From assembly GCA_028284195.1 (NCBI GenBank), contig JANQSE010000002.1, positions 248,001 to 312,000 of the forward strand: a DNA stretch of 64,000 nt, in the 5' to 3' direction. Under the pieces are notes generated by a model. It worked only from the letters and a program-made list of their open reading frames with translations, was not told the DNA's origin and ran no database searches. Of the stretch, positions 1-7,742 are shown one piece after another; position 1 is the stretch's first letter; each line of letters opens with the position of its first letter. Both the position numbers and the translations under genes were made by a program. The DNA is from Balneola sp. (GTDB taxonomy: Bacteria; Bacteroidota; Rhodothermia; Balneolales; Balneolaceae).

Positions 1-2851
1 TAAATACATCAATAGTTATTTGGCTGGATGTTGGAAGACTGAACGAAATAGTGGTGGTAGGGTTGAACGGGTTAGGATAATTCTGCTCCAGGTTGAAGGT
101 TGAAGGAGTGGATAATTCTTCATCTTCATTAGATACTGCCATATTATCCAGTTCATATAAATAAATTGGAGTATCGCGATAGTTACGATCTGACGGTTGA
201 TACCCAAGAAAGTTAAGCCTTCCATCACCATTGTAATCACCTACCAATGGGAAATATTGTACATTAAGAAAAGCCGGAGAAGGATGGAGTGGTAAATTAG
301 CATTAGGTGAATTATATATGACCGTAGCCAAGTCGGTAGGCGAATCTCCTATTTCATATAAAACCGCATTTCTAAATCCACTTCCTGGTACAAATAATAA
401 CTCATCGGCTCCATCTTCATTTAAATCCGCTACGGCTTTTAATAAAGCTCGTCCCGAAGCTTTGATGTACGTTTCTTCTCCAACAGTATTGGGTGTAAAA
501 ACATATTCCGAACGGATGGGTATGGTTGTATCAGGTTGGCCCGTAAATCCGTTTTTACCAAAAAAATAGGATAAAGCACCAACACCTTCATCGAACGCTT
601 CATTAGCATGACGAAGTGCTTTTGCTGCTATATCTTTTTTACCGTCCCCATCAAAGTCACCGCTGGCTATATTGTTTACTCCGCCAAAGAGCCGTTGTCG
701 ATTTGTGATATTTGATGTGTCTGGCAACAATTCAAGATCAGGTCCTGTAAAACTAGGCAAGGCCGTATTTTGTCCATATAACACATAAATAACTCCACTT
801 ATAAACGGATTTACTTCAGCTAATCGGCTGCTATAAAATCTTCCTGGATCTCCGATTACAAAATCATCAATACCATCATCGTTGAGGTCACCTATTCCTT
901 GTATAACAGTTGCTCCCCAATTGGTGCTCCCGCCTGTTGGGTCTGGAAATTGAGCGTTTAAGTCAAGGGTGATTTCTGGAGATGAAGAAATAGTAGTACC
1001 ACCAAGCAGTATAAACACTTTTTCCTGTTCGTTGGAAGTTGGAACCGCGATACCCAGATCATCAAATCCATCATTGTTAATATCTCCTAAATTTGCCATC
1101 AGTTCTAATTTGTTTAACGCTGGTGAGAGCTCGGTTTGGCGAATAACATGATATGGAGTTACTAAATCTGAAAGACTGTAGAATCTTATTTCGGATTGAT
1201 GTTCATTCTGATTTTGTGCCTTCAAAAGAACGGCAATTGATTTGTTGTCGGTACTATTGAAATACCCAGCTTGCACAAAGCTGAAGTCAAGCGTGTCGGG
1301 GTTTTCGATTTCTATAACACCTGGAGACTGATCATTGAATCCATTCATGATAAGAAGTTGAGATTCGCCATTCATACTTTGGAAGATTGCGAAATTATCA
1401 GTTCCATTACCTTTCAGATCTGAAAGATGAAATAGCCGTCGTCTGAATTTAATAGAAAAATCAGCAGTATTTTGAGTAATAAGTTCAGCTTCGAAAGTAT
1501 TCGAACCATTCTGAGATTTAAAAACCACGTTGCCAAATTTTTCACGGGAAAAGATAGGCAGACTAAAAGTGTTAAACCCAGGTATAAAAATAGAATTCTC
1601 AGTATTTACCCCTAGAGAAAAATCAGAGCTAGGCAATATTTCTGAACTTGTAAATGATTTAATTGAAACTAGTGAGTTAGTAAGGCTGTCGTAGTTTATG
1701 ACTTCGATGTTTTGAGTATTGTGGAATAAAATTTCCCCTCTGCTGTCGCCAGTTATATCTCCAAGTAATGATGGCTTTTTACTGATGCTTTCAAAAGTAT
1801 TAGTGATTTGAATAGGTTCAGCAAATATAGAATCGGACACTGACAAACCTTTGAAAAAGTATGTGCCATCAAAAACAGTTTGAACAATTAGGTCAAGTGG
1901 GCCGTCTCCATCAAAGTCAGAAACCATTGAACTGTTCGGTATTAGTGGACCTCCTGGTACAATTTTCACTTCGGCTAGTGCAATACTATCAGGATTAACG
2001 TACTTGAACACCCGAAATTCAACTTCGCCAGTTTGTGGATTTCCAGCATTTACACCCACATGTACTGTATCGTTTTTAACAAATCTGTACAGGTTTGAAG
2101 GTTTTGATATAGTAGTAGGAGGAAGAATAGTTTCTGTATAAGAGATCGTCTCGAAAGTAGCAGCACCCAATATTTCGAAGTATTTGGTTTTACCGTCATC
2201 TTGATTGCTGAAAGACCCAAAAATATCCTCAAAGTTGTCGCCGTTCAGGTCTTGTCCAGCCAAAAAAGTCAAAGATCTTTTTTGAATGGATAAAAGAAAA
2301 TTAGCTTGTGTACTGCTAACAGAAGTAAGCCCTGAAGCACTTCCTTGATATAGCGTTGCTTCTCCGTCAATGGCCTCACCAACTGCATCAGCAAAGCCAT
2401 CTCCATTTAAATCACCTAATGGGTAAACGGTTGTGTATACAATCTCATCATATTCGGGTGACAAAGAAGTGCCGCCGTAAAAAAGCAATGATTTATTAAC
2501 GGTTGTGCTAATATCGTTGTCTCTTTCATCGGGAGAGCTAAACTGTTTGACCATATCATCAACCCCATCTCCGTTTACATCCCCAATATTTATAAATGCC
2601 CCATGGGGGGTGAAATTGATTTTCGGATCGTTCCATGGAGTTTTGTTCCATATTTCATCAACCGGATCAAAGCTATCTACCAAAGATTTTGCACGTATCA
2701 GGTTTAGGTTTTTGAGTTGCGCGTCCTTTTCTTTATCAAGAGATAAGTAATCAACGATGTCTATATTTCCATTTTGTTGTGCAAAGCTGGTAATAGTTGT
2801 CGAAAAAATTGTAGCAAATAATAAAGTTAGTTTAAGTAGCATTCTGCCCAT
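1..2851 (-). CDS. Exported FG-GAP/VCBS repeat protein with T9SS sorting domain (3' end cut by window)
   Basis: The minus strand is open from an ATG at 2851 (or in-frame ATG 2842) to the window edge, about 950 codons, so the stop lies outside. The N-terminus MLLKLTLLFATIFSTTITSFAQ is a typical signal peptide with cleavage near FAQ. At least ten calcium-binding-like FG-GAP/VCBS segments follow, for example GDVNGDGVDD, GDLNGDGFAD, DLNGDNFED, DFDGDGPLD, DINNDGFDD, DLNDDGIDD, DFDGDGKKD, DLNEDGADE and DYNGDGRLN, consistent with a beta-propeller. The last visible residues contain LEQNYPNPFNPTTTISFSLP, the start of a type A type IX secretion sorting domain. Inference: a cell-surface or secreted propeller protein, ligand unknown. 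A fragment of its coding sequence (495-513) recurs at 3142-3160. Confidence 0.88.
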   Translation of the reverse strand, partial: MGRMLLKLTLLFATIFSTTITSFAQQNGNIDIVDYLSLDKEKDAQLKNLNLIRAKSLVDSFDPVDEIWNKTPWNDPKINFTPHGAFINIGDVNGDGVDDMVKQFSSPDERDNDISTTVNKSLLFYGGTSLSPEYDEIVYTTVYPLGDLNGDGFADAVGEAIDGEATLYQGSASGLTSVSSTQANFLLSIQKRSLTFLAGQDLNGDNFEDIFGSFSNQDDGKTKYFEILGAATFETISYTETILPPTTISKPSNLYRFVKNDTVHVGVNAGNPQTGEVEFRVFKYVNPDSIALAEVKIVPGGPLIPNSSMVSDFDGDGPLDLIVQTVFDGTYFFKGLSVSDSIFAEPIQITNTFESISKKPSLLGDITGDSRGEILFHNTQNIEVINYDSLTNSLVSIKSFTSSEILPSSDFSLGVNTENSIFIPGFNTFSLPIFSREKFGNVVFKSQNGSNTFEAELITQNTADFSIKFRRRLFHLSDLKGNGTDNFAIFQSMNGESQLLIMNGFNDQSPGVIEIENPDTLDFSFVQAGYFNSTDNKSIAVLLKAQNQNEHQSEIRFYSLSDLVTPYHVIRQTELSPALNKLELMANLGDINNDGFDDLGIAVPTSNEQEKVFILLGGTTISSSPEITLDLNAQFPDPTGGSTNWGATVIQGIGDLNDDGIDDFVIGDPGRFYSSRLAEVNPFISGVIYVLYGQNTALPSFTGPDLELLPDTSNITNRQRLFGGVNNIASGDFDGDGKKDIAAKALRHANEAFDEGVGALSYFFGKNGFTGQPDTTIPIRSEYVFTPNTVGEETYIKASGRALLKAVADLNEDGADELLFVPGSGFRNAVLYEIGDSPTDLATVIYNSPNANLPLHPSPAFLNVQYFPLVGDYNGDGRLNFLGYQPSDRNYRDTPIYLYELDNMAVSNEDEELSTPSTFNLEQNYPNPFNPTTTISFSLPTSSQITIDVF

Positions 2852-3219
2852 AAATGTATACTGTAGATAATTAGATTTAATTTGGTCAGCCAATGTACTG
2901 GTTTTGATAGTTTGATACTATAGGTGACAACTATCAATCGTAATTACTGAACAAAGTTAAAATCAGGGGTAAAAAGAAAAGGACTTAATTCGTTTTATGA
3001 TAAAGGGCTTATCGTGTCGGGGCGACAGGATTTTCCCACAGGAATGGCTTGGGCAGAACCTGCGACCCCTCGGCCTTTCACGCTATGGTGTAGTCACGTC
3101 CCGAAGATCTAACGTACGTTTTTTCTCTGGTACTCTCAGGAGTAAAAACATATTCCGAACAGAAATAACATGGAAATGAGAGACTTTACTACTGACGTAT
3201 TTTTAACGCTCAAATAACA
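2852..3219. other. Intergenic mosaic of gene fragments
   Basis: No convincing gene lies here. The stretch holds a broken tRNA-Pro copy (3017-3104) followed directly by a degraded copy of an internal piece of the FG-GAP gene (about 3110-3165, best at 3142-3160, which equals 495-513 base for base). A possible short ORF across it runs through the tRNA remnant and has no recognisable family. Confidence 0.6.
3017..3104 (-). pseudogene. Broken tRNA-Pro remnant
   Basis: Compared with the intact tRNA-Pro at 6349-6422, the 3' acceptor and T-arm side (TCGGGGCGACAGGATTT, 3017-3033) is identical. A 23-nt foreign stretch (3034-3056) interrupts the T loop. Positions 3057-3075 match the T-arm/variable/anticodon-stem side exactly, and 3076-3104 is a diverged version of the D-arm and 5' acceptor side. 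The anticodon loop is lost, so it cannot be functional. It may be a scar of an insertion or duplication at the tRNA-Pro locus. Confidence 0.8.
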
Positions 3220-4386
3220 TCAGTACTTGAAAGAGATCAGTTCTGGCTCTCTTCTGTATAACATAACAGGAGTCTCAACACCTTTAATGTGTAGTTCCAA
3301 CGGCTCTTTGTTTCCTTTCTTTGTGGCGAGAAAAGATCGTAGTGTACAAGGCGTTGGAAAATGTTCAGTACCTGTTTTATCTAAATGAGTGACTTCGGAG
3401 AACAGAGGTATCTTAGAGAGATATGGGTCATTTCCATCTTTTTGGATCACTTTCAATGTACCATCAATATGGTATAAAGATATTCCAAATGACGAATCAG
3501 GTGAAGCGTGTACTTTTTCATTAATAGGGTCAAGGTAATAGTGTTCTTCATCAGAATGAATGACAACCGTATAGTTTTTGAAGTAACCAACGCCTATACT
3601 GGCATCGTACTTTTTGTTTTGACTGAGATTTATTTCAGCAGGTATGGGTAATTCATATTCTTTGTGTGAGATAACCTGATTCAAAAATGTATAAACAGTG
3701 TCCGCATTTCCTAGTCCGGTTGCAGATAATGAAGTGATCCCAATAGCTTGCTGCGCTTGTTCATCTGCAAAGTACTCAGCGTATTTCTGTTTTCTTATCC
3801 CCATACTACCCTGATAGCCTAAATCTATCTTTGTATGTAATGATGCACCATTAACATTCAGCTTCGTAAGCGAGCTGTTATTGCCTGCGATGTTGAAATC
3901 AATTTTAATCCCCTCTCTTTCAAAATGATTTGATGACAGTGATAGGTTATGATTCGCAAAATCAATTTTCCAGTTGATCTTGTTAATTACGGAAGCACCA
4001 ATTACTCCATCAATTGGATCACAAGGTAAAAACAAGTTAGTATCAACGATGTATGTTCCGGTATTGATAAACTCCGCTTGACCAATGGATAATTTTTGAA
4101 TATTTCCAGCCCGCAATTGAGCTCGTTTATCATTTGCATCTCTTATTGATAAAGTACGGTTTAATTTAATGCCAGCTCTTTCAGCAAATTCTTCGTTTAA
4201 TCCACTCAAAGAAAATCCGTTATCGAATAAAAAGCGCCCTTTAATATCATTTACTTCCGCTTCAATAATGATTAATTCACTATCAAATGAAAATGGTATG
4301 GTTTGCATCTCTTGAATTGGTTGCGCCAGATGCCCTTGCATACAGCTTACAGGAATTAATAAACAAATTAGTATAAGTATTTTCAT
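3220..4386 (-). CDS. Retropepsin-like aspartyl-protease-family lipoprotein
   Basis: 388 residues. The N-terminus MKILILICLLIPVSC resembles a lipoprotein signal with Cys15 as possible acylation site, although Pro at -3 is atypical. The rest looks like two retropepsin-type halves. The first has FLFDNGFS (Asp55-Asn56-Gly57) followed by the hydrophobic-Gly segment DGVIGASVI (about 125-133). The second has KIDLGYQGSMG (Asp187-Leu-Gly). The family's catalytic triplet is normally DTG/DSG, so both sites are altered and proteolysis is doubtful. The start overlaps the end of the upstream membrane-protein gene by 4 nt, implying translational coupling. Function unknown; it may be a peptide-binding or inactive homologue. 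Confidence 0.65.
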   Translation of the reverse strand: MKILILICLLIPVSCMQGHLAQPIQEMQTIPFSFDSELIIIEAEVNDIKGRFLFDNGFSLSGLNEEFAERAGIKLNRTLSIRDANDKRAQLRAGNIQKLSIGQAEFINTGTYIVDTNLFLPCDPIDGVIGASVINKINWKIDFANHNLSLSSNHFEREGIKIDFNIAGNNSSLTKLNVNGASLHTKIDLGYQGSMGIRKQKYAEYFADEQAQQAIGITSLSATGLGNADTVYTFLNQVISHKEYELPIPAEINLSQNKKYDASIGVGYFKNYTVVIHSDEEHYYLDPINEKVHASPDSSFGISLYHIDGTLKVIQKDGNDPYLSKIPLFSEVTHLDKTGTEHFPTPCTLRSFLATKKGNKEPLELHIKGVETPVMLYRREPELISFKY

Positions 4387-5099
4387 GTGGCTTTTTTTCG
4401 TAACTCAAACTTTTTTCTATACGTTTTTCTCCAATAAGAAAAACCAGGTACTCCTATTGCCGCGGGCAACAACCATGACAACCAGCTATATTCAAAGTGG
4501 CTTAAATAGGTTGCTGACATTTGGACTGAAAATGCGGTTATTGCCGCAATATAAGCTCCACCCATAGTACCCATATGGTGATAGAACCACCATAGTTTTT
4601 CATCCATATCGTTCTTCCTGAAAATGCGTATGTCGGTAATAGCTATACCAGAGGTAAAGAATCCAAAAAGAATAAGGAGAATAATGTAAGAGGTTAACCC
4701 TACACCTTGCGATAAATAGTAGATAGCTGTTGCCCAGAAAGAAAGCCCGGCAATAAGGGTAATAATAGCCCCGGTCCAATCTATCCATGTTTGTTGGCCT
4801 GGTTTTTTTCGTTTGAGCACACGATAGCCTGTAAAGCAGTTGTAGAAACTGAAAACGCCAATTACTAACAGAAAAAAGTTAAACCGAAAGAAGGTGATAA
4901 GTAGCAGAGCGGTAATAAAGATTCCAAACATAGACCAGAAGAAAATAATCCCGGATTGATTATGAATTTTCCCTCCTTTTTTTACCACCATTGGAATGAA
5001 CCCAGAGACAAGGCATATAGCTCCTAAAGCTACATGTGAGTATCGAATAATATCATGCATATTAATTGTATTAATTTTGCGCCTGAATACATGGTACAA
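4383..5099 (-). CDS. DUF2306-like seven-to-eight-helix membrane protein
   Basis: 238 residues, or 225 if the internal ATG before HDIIRYSH is used; that second start fits the family better because the first helix begins there. Hydrophobic segments recur through the chain (for example AICLVSGFIPMVV, FGIFITALLLITFF, FFLLVIGVFSFY, YIILLILFGFFTSGIA), with His residues near the first helix and in WWFYHHMGTMGG that are typical of DUF2306-type membrane proteins and could bind haem or metal. It lies between a LytTR regulator upstream (102-nt gap) and the protease-like lipoprotein downstream (4-nt overlap), so the three probably form one unit. The biochemical role is unknown. Confidence 0.6.
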   Translation of the reverse strand: MYHVFRRKINTINMHDIIRYSHVALGAICLVSGFIPMVVKKGGKIHNQSGIIFFWSMFGIFITALLLITFFRFNFFLLVIGVFSFYNCFTGYRVLKRKKPGQQTWIDWTGAIITLIAGLSFWATAIYYLSQGVGLTSYIILLILFGFFTSGIAITDIRIFRKNDMDEKLWWFYHHMGTMGGAYIAAITAFSVQMSATYLSHFEYSWLSWLLPAAIGVPGFSYWRKTYRKKFELRKKAT

Positions 5100-5201
5100 A
5101 ATTGATCTGCTATTGATGTGAGTAAGGGATGCGAAACAAATGAGAGGGATAGAAATTACTCTTCAAGGGATGAAGTGCAATAATAAGGGACGAATGACAA
5201 A

Positions 5202-6047
5202 CTATGCAGGAAGTAGTGCCGTTTTTTTATTCATCTCCAGCCAGTTTTTGACAGCAGACACATAGGTTCTGGAGGCATTCAGCTTCATATCCAATGAGCG
5301 GAGGCACATCTCATATCCGGTTGAGTTTCCGTTAATGTGCTCTACTTTATTCATGTTGACAATAAAACTTCGATGGCAACGAATCAGAAAATCAAATTCC
5401 GATAGCGATTGCTGAACCTCTTTCAGTGTGATGCGCAATTCAGTAACTAAGCCATCCTCAAAATGGAGCTTAACATAGTTCTTGTTTGATTCTATATACA
5501 GAAGGGAATCTACATTAATGTTTTGGGCTTCTCTTCCAGCCCGGATATTCCAATTTATGGCTTTTGATTGTGATGGATTCATCGGTAAATGATCCACTAC
5601 AGGCCGGGCTTTTTTTAATGAGCTTTTGAGCCTTTGATTGGATTTATAAAAATGAATAAAGGCAATAGCAAGCAGGCCAATAAGTACGGTAAGTCCTAGT
5701 ATCATAAAATATAAGTCCAGGCTGGCTTTCTGATCATTCAGGTATAATAAATAAGCATAATTTGCGAAACTGATCGCCAGAATATTGAATAGAGATGAGG
5801 CGATGGATCTGGGGTTACGAAATGGTTGTTCTGATGTACTCCATGATGGAAAAAGAGTATAGAAGAGTATCATATTAAAGATACTTACCACGGCAGAGAT
5901 AAGCCCAAATGTCGCGCTGTAAAAAATGGTTTCAAGCAGGCTCAAATAATCGCTGGAAGACAGGTATATAAAAACACTAAACCATACCAACAGGAATATG
6001 CCTATGGCGGATTTGTAATTCTTAATAAGATACCGGCTTAGTGTCAT
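5202..6047 (-). CDS. Membrane-anchored LytTR-domain transcriptional regulator
   Basis: 281 residues. The N-terminal half has four predicted membrane helices (about 14-30, 37-66, 84-108, 112-136). The C-terminal third is a LytTR DNA-binding domain, shown by NVDSLLYIESNKNYVKLHFEDG and then FLIRCHRSFIVNMNKVEHING, the family's hallmark RCHRSFIVN. There is no receiver domain, so it is a one-component membrane sensor rather than a classical response regulator. The likely target is its own operon (DUF2306-like protein and protease-like lipoprotein), as is common for LytTR membrane regulators. Its start lies only 19 nt from a duplicated scrap of the epimerase gene, so its promoter region is recent in origin. 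Confidence 0.82.
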   Translation of the reverse strand: MTLSRYLIKNYKSAIGIFLLVWFSVFIYLSSSDYLSLLETIFYSATFGLISAVVSIFNMILFYTLFPSWSTSEQPFRNPRSIASSLFNILAISFANYAYLLYLNDQKASLDLYFMILGLTVLIGLLAIAFIHFYKSNQRLKSSLKKARPVVDHLPMNPSQSKAINWNIRAGREAQNINVDSLLYIESNKNYVKLHFEDGLVTELRITLKEVQQSLSEFDFLIRCHRSFIVNMNKVEHINGNSTGYEMCLRSLDMKLNASRTYVSAVKNWLEMNKKTALLPA

Positions 6048-6065
6048 CTCATACTGGTTATTTAC

Positions 6066-6137
6066 CCTGGCAAAGCTCTACTAAAACCCATTATTATCTT
6101 TGGGATGAACAAATGCCGAGAGTTTGTTATCGGCACC
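6066..6137 (-). pseudogene. Duplicated 3' fragment of the methylmalonyl-CoA epimerase gene
   Basis: About 72 nt match 6508-6580, the last codons of the epimerase gene, with one single-base deletion and about five mismatches clustered near the middle. Both copies have the same orientation. The fragment lacks a start and is too short to code. It lies on the far side of the intact tRNA-Pro from the real gene, just upstream of the LytTR gene start. Confidence 0.85.
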
Positions 6138-6348
6138 CAATGCATCAATCTCTGAAACTGCTTAAAAGGTTGTTTTTGAATATCCTCAGTACTTTTCCTA
6201 TCTCTTCAAAAAGAAGACAGGTATCAGCTCTTCTGAGTATATCCATGCGTATTCATTGAATTAAATCGAGTTGGCTATTCTTATACAACAGCCACTACTG
6301 CACTTGTGTTACCAATTAAACTTGTCTAAACAAAAGTTTCCTGAATTG
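6138..6348. other. Intergenic stretch without recognisable feature
   Basis: Between the epimerase scrap and tRNA-Pro I see no coding sequence, repeat or terminator. It must contain the promoter of the minus-strand LytTR gene, but no clear element stands out. Confidence 0.4.
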
Positions 6349-6422
6349 TCGGGGCGACAGGATTTGAACCTGCGACCCCTCGGCCCCCAGCCGAGTGCGC
6401 TACCGGACTACGCCACGCCCCG
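6349..6422 (-). tRNA. tRNA-Pro (GGG)
   Basis: Reading the minus strand, the acceptor CGGGGCG pairs with CGCCCCG, followed by discriminator A. The D arm contains GGTAGCGCA. The anticodon stem CTCGG/CCGAG encloses loop CTGGGGG region giving anticodon GGG, and the T arm contains GGTTCAAATCC. The 3' CCA is not encoded. A broken copy lies at 3017-3104. Confidence 0.95.
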
Positions 6423-6493
6423 ATGTGAATGGATAGCAAAGATACATGTTAAGCGTATTAAAACTCAACGTTCGTGATCATTTAAATCACGGT

Positions 6494-6895
6494 TTATTCT
6501 TGTTTCTCCTGGCAAAGCTCTACTAAAACCCCATTATTATCTTTGGGATGAACAAATGCCACCAACTTGTTATCGGCACCATTTTTGGGTTGTTCGTTTA
6601 ACACCGTAAAGCCTGCTGCCCTTAACCGATCTAATTCGGCATAAATATCTTCTACCTCGAAAGCTACATGATGCATGCCCTCGCCCTTTTTATCAATGTA
6701 TTTGGCAATTACAGAATCTGGTGTAGTTGCACCCAGCAGTTCTACTTTTGATTGGCCTGTGTTAAAGAAAGCGGTTTCAACTTTTTCACTTTCTACAATC
6801 TCCCTTTTATCGCAGGGCCTGTTTAAGATCTTTTGATAGATTTCGGTAGCAGCTTCCAGGTCTTTAACTGCTATTCCAATATGATCGATATGCAT
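6494..6895 (-). CDS. mce: Methylmalonyl-CoA epimerase
   Basis: 133 residues, full length for this vicinal-oxygen-chelate (VOC) enzyme. It starts MHIDHIGIAVKDL, with the metal-binding His at the start of the first beta-alpha-beta module. GEGMHHVAFEVEDI carries the second conserved His, and the C-terminal NGVLVELCQ supplies the conserved Glu. The enzyme interconverts (R)- and (S)-methylmalonyl-CoA in propionyl-CoA/succinyl-CoA metabolism in the cytosol. No mutase or carboxylase gene is adjacent. Its 3' end has been copied to 6066-6137. It is divergent from the lipoprotein gene at 6967. Confidence 0.92.
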   Translation of the reverse strand: MHIDHIGIAVKDLEAATEIYQKILNRPCDKREIVESEKVETAFFNTGQSKVELLGATTPDSVIAKYIDKKGEGMHHVAFEVEDIYAELDRLRAAGFTVLNEQPKNGADNKLVAFVHPKDNNGVLVELCQEKQE

Positions 6896-6966
6896 TGCTT
6901 AAATTTTAATTTTGATACAAAGTAGCTATTCAACATTTTAATTCCGACAGTAATAAACCACTCTTT

Positions 6967-7731
6967 TTGAAACAACTACATTTTTTTGCTCTCATTACAA
7001 TTGCCGTTGTTGCCTGTAGCAAAGAACAAGGCCCAAGGCAGCATTATTTTCTAAAAGGATATGAACAGTTGCATTTTGTGGATTCCAACAATGTTCATGT
7101 ACCCGTTTCAGCGTTTATGCAATGGAGGCAGTTAAACAGTACTCAAACTTATCAGGTGCTTGATAAGAACTTGCGTTTGGTTCACAAAAAAACCGGAGAA
7201 GGATACACAGGGCCTGTCAGAACGTTCCATTGGGGTTCCTACAATATTGAAGCACTTTTCGAAGACGGCTACATTTACCGAATGAGATACTGGCACTCAA
7301 ATCGTCAATTAGGAATGGATGCAGATTACAAAACAGGTACAGGAACGGTATATGATCCTCATGGGCGGCTAACCATTTCCTGGACAAAAGATGAAATGCA
7401 GTACCGAAATCCGGTAACACAGCACCTCCGGCAGATTATTTCAGATACATTGACTTCGTACTTTGGTTCTGATGGAAGGATGAGCTATTACGCTTACCGG
7501 ACTGACACTGCCTGGGTAAGCTTTTATCCCGACGGCAAACCGCGCTATTTTCTTCCTGTAGCAAGAACGGGGAACTTTAACGGGCCGGTAAAAAGGTGGT
7601 ACAGAAATGGGCAGCTTAGGGCCGAGGGTACTTATACCAATGGCGAAGAATCTGGAATGTGGACAGAATATGATTCTCTCGGGAACATATTGCAGGAAGT
7701 GAATTATGACACTCTTCAGGACAACAACTAA
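6967..7731 (+). CDS. MORN-like/YwqK-type repeat lipoprotein
   Basis: 254 residues from a TTG start. I chose this start because it places a clean lipoprotein signal at the front, MKQLHFFALITIAVVAC, with lipobox AVVAC and Cys17. The body holds spaced repeats of the kind YDPHGRLTISWTKD, FGSDGRMSYYAYR, FYPDGKPRYF and WYRNGQLRAEGTYTNGEESG, that is MORN/YwqK-type beta-hairpin repeats. Members are often named antitoxin YwqK, but no toxin partner is next to it. It is probably lipid-anchored in the outer envelope; its role is unknown. The next gene starts 11 nt downstream. Confidence 0.7.
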   Translation: MKQLHFFALITIAVVACSKEQGPRQHYFLKGYEQLHFVDSNNVHVPVSAFMQWRQLNSTQTYQVLDKNLRLVHKKTGEGYTGPVRTFHWGSYNIEALFEDGYIYRMRYWHSNRQLGMDADYKTGTGTVYDPHGRLTISWTKDEMQYRNPVTQHLRQIISDTLTSYFGSDGRMSYYAYRTDTAWVSFYPDGKPRYFLPVARTGNFNGPVKRWYRNGQLRAEGTYTNGEESGMWTEYDSLGNILQEVNYDTLQDNN

Positions 7732-7742
7732 ATAAATCGAGT

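Noticed and set aside
2997-3179. 60-codon ORF across the tRNA remnant
   Set aside because: Its sequence is the translation of the broken tRNA-Pro and the FG-GAP scrap, so it is not a gene.
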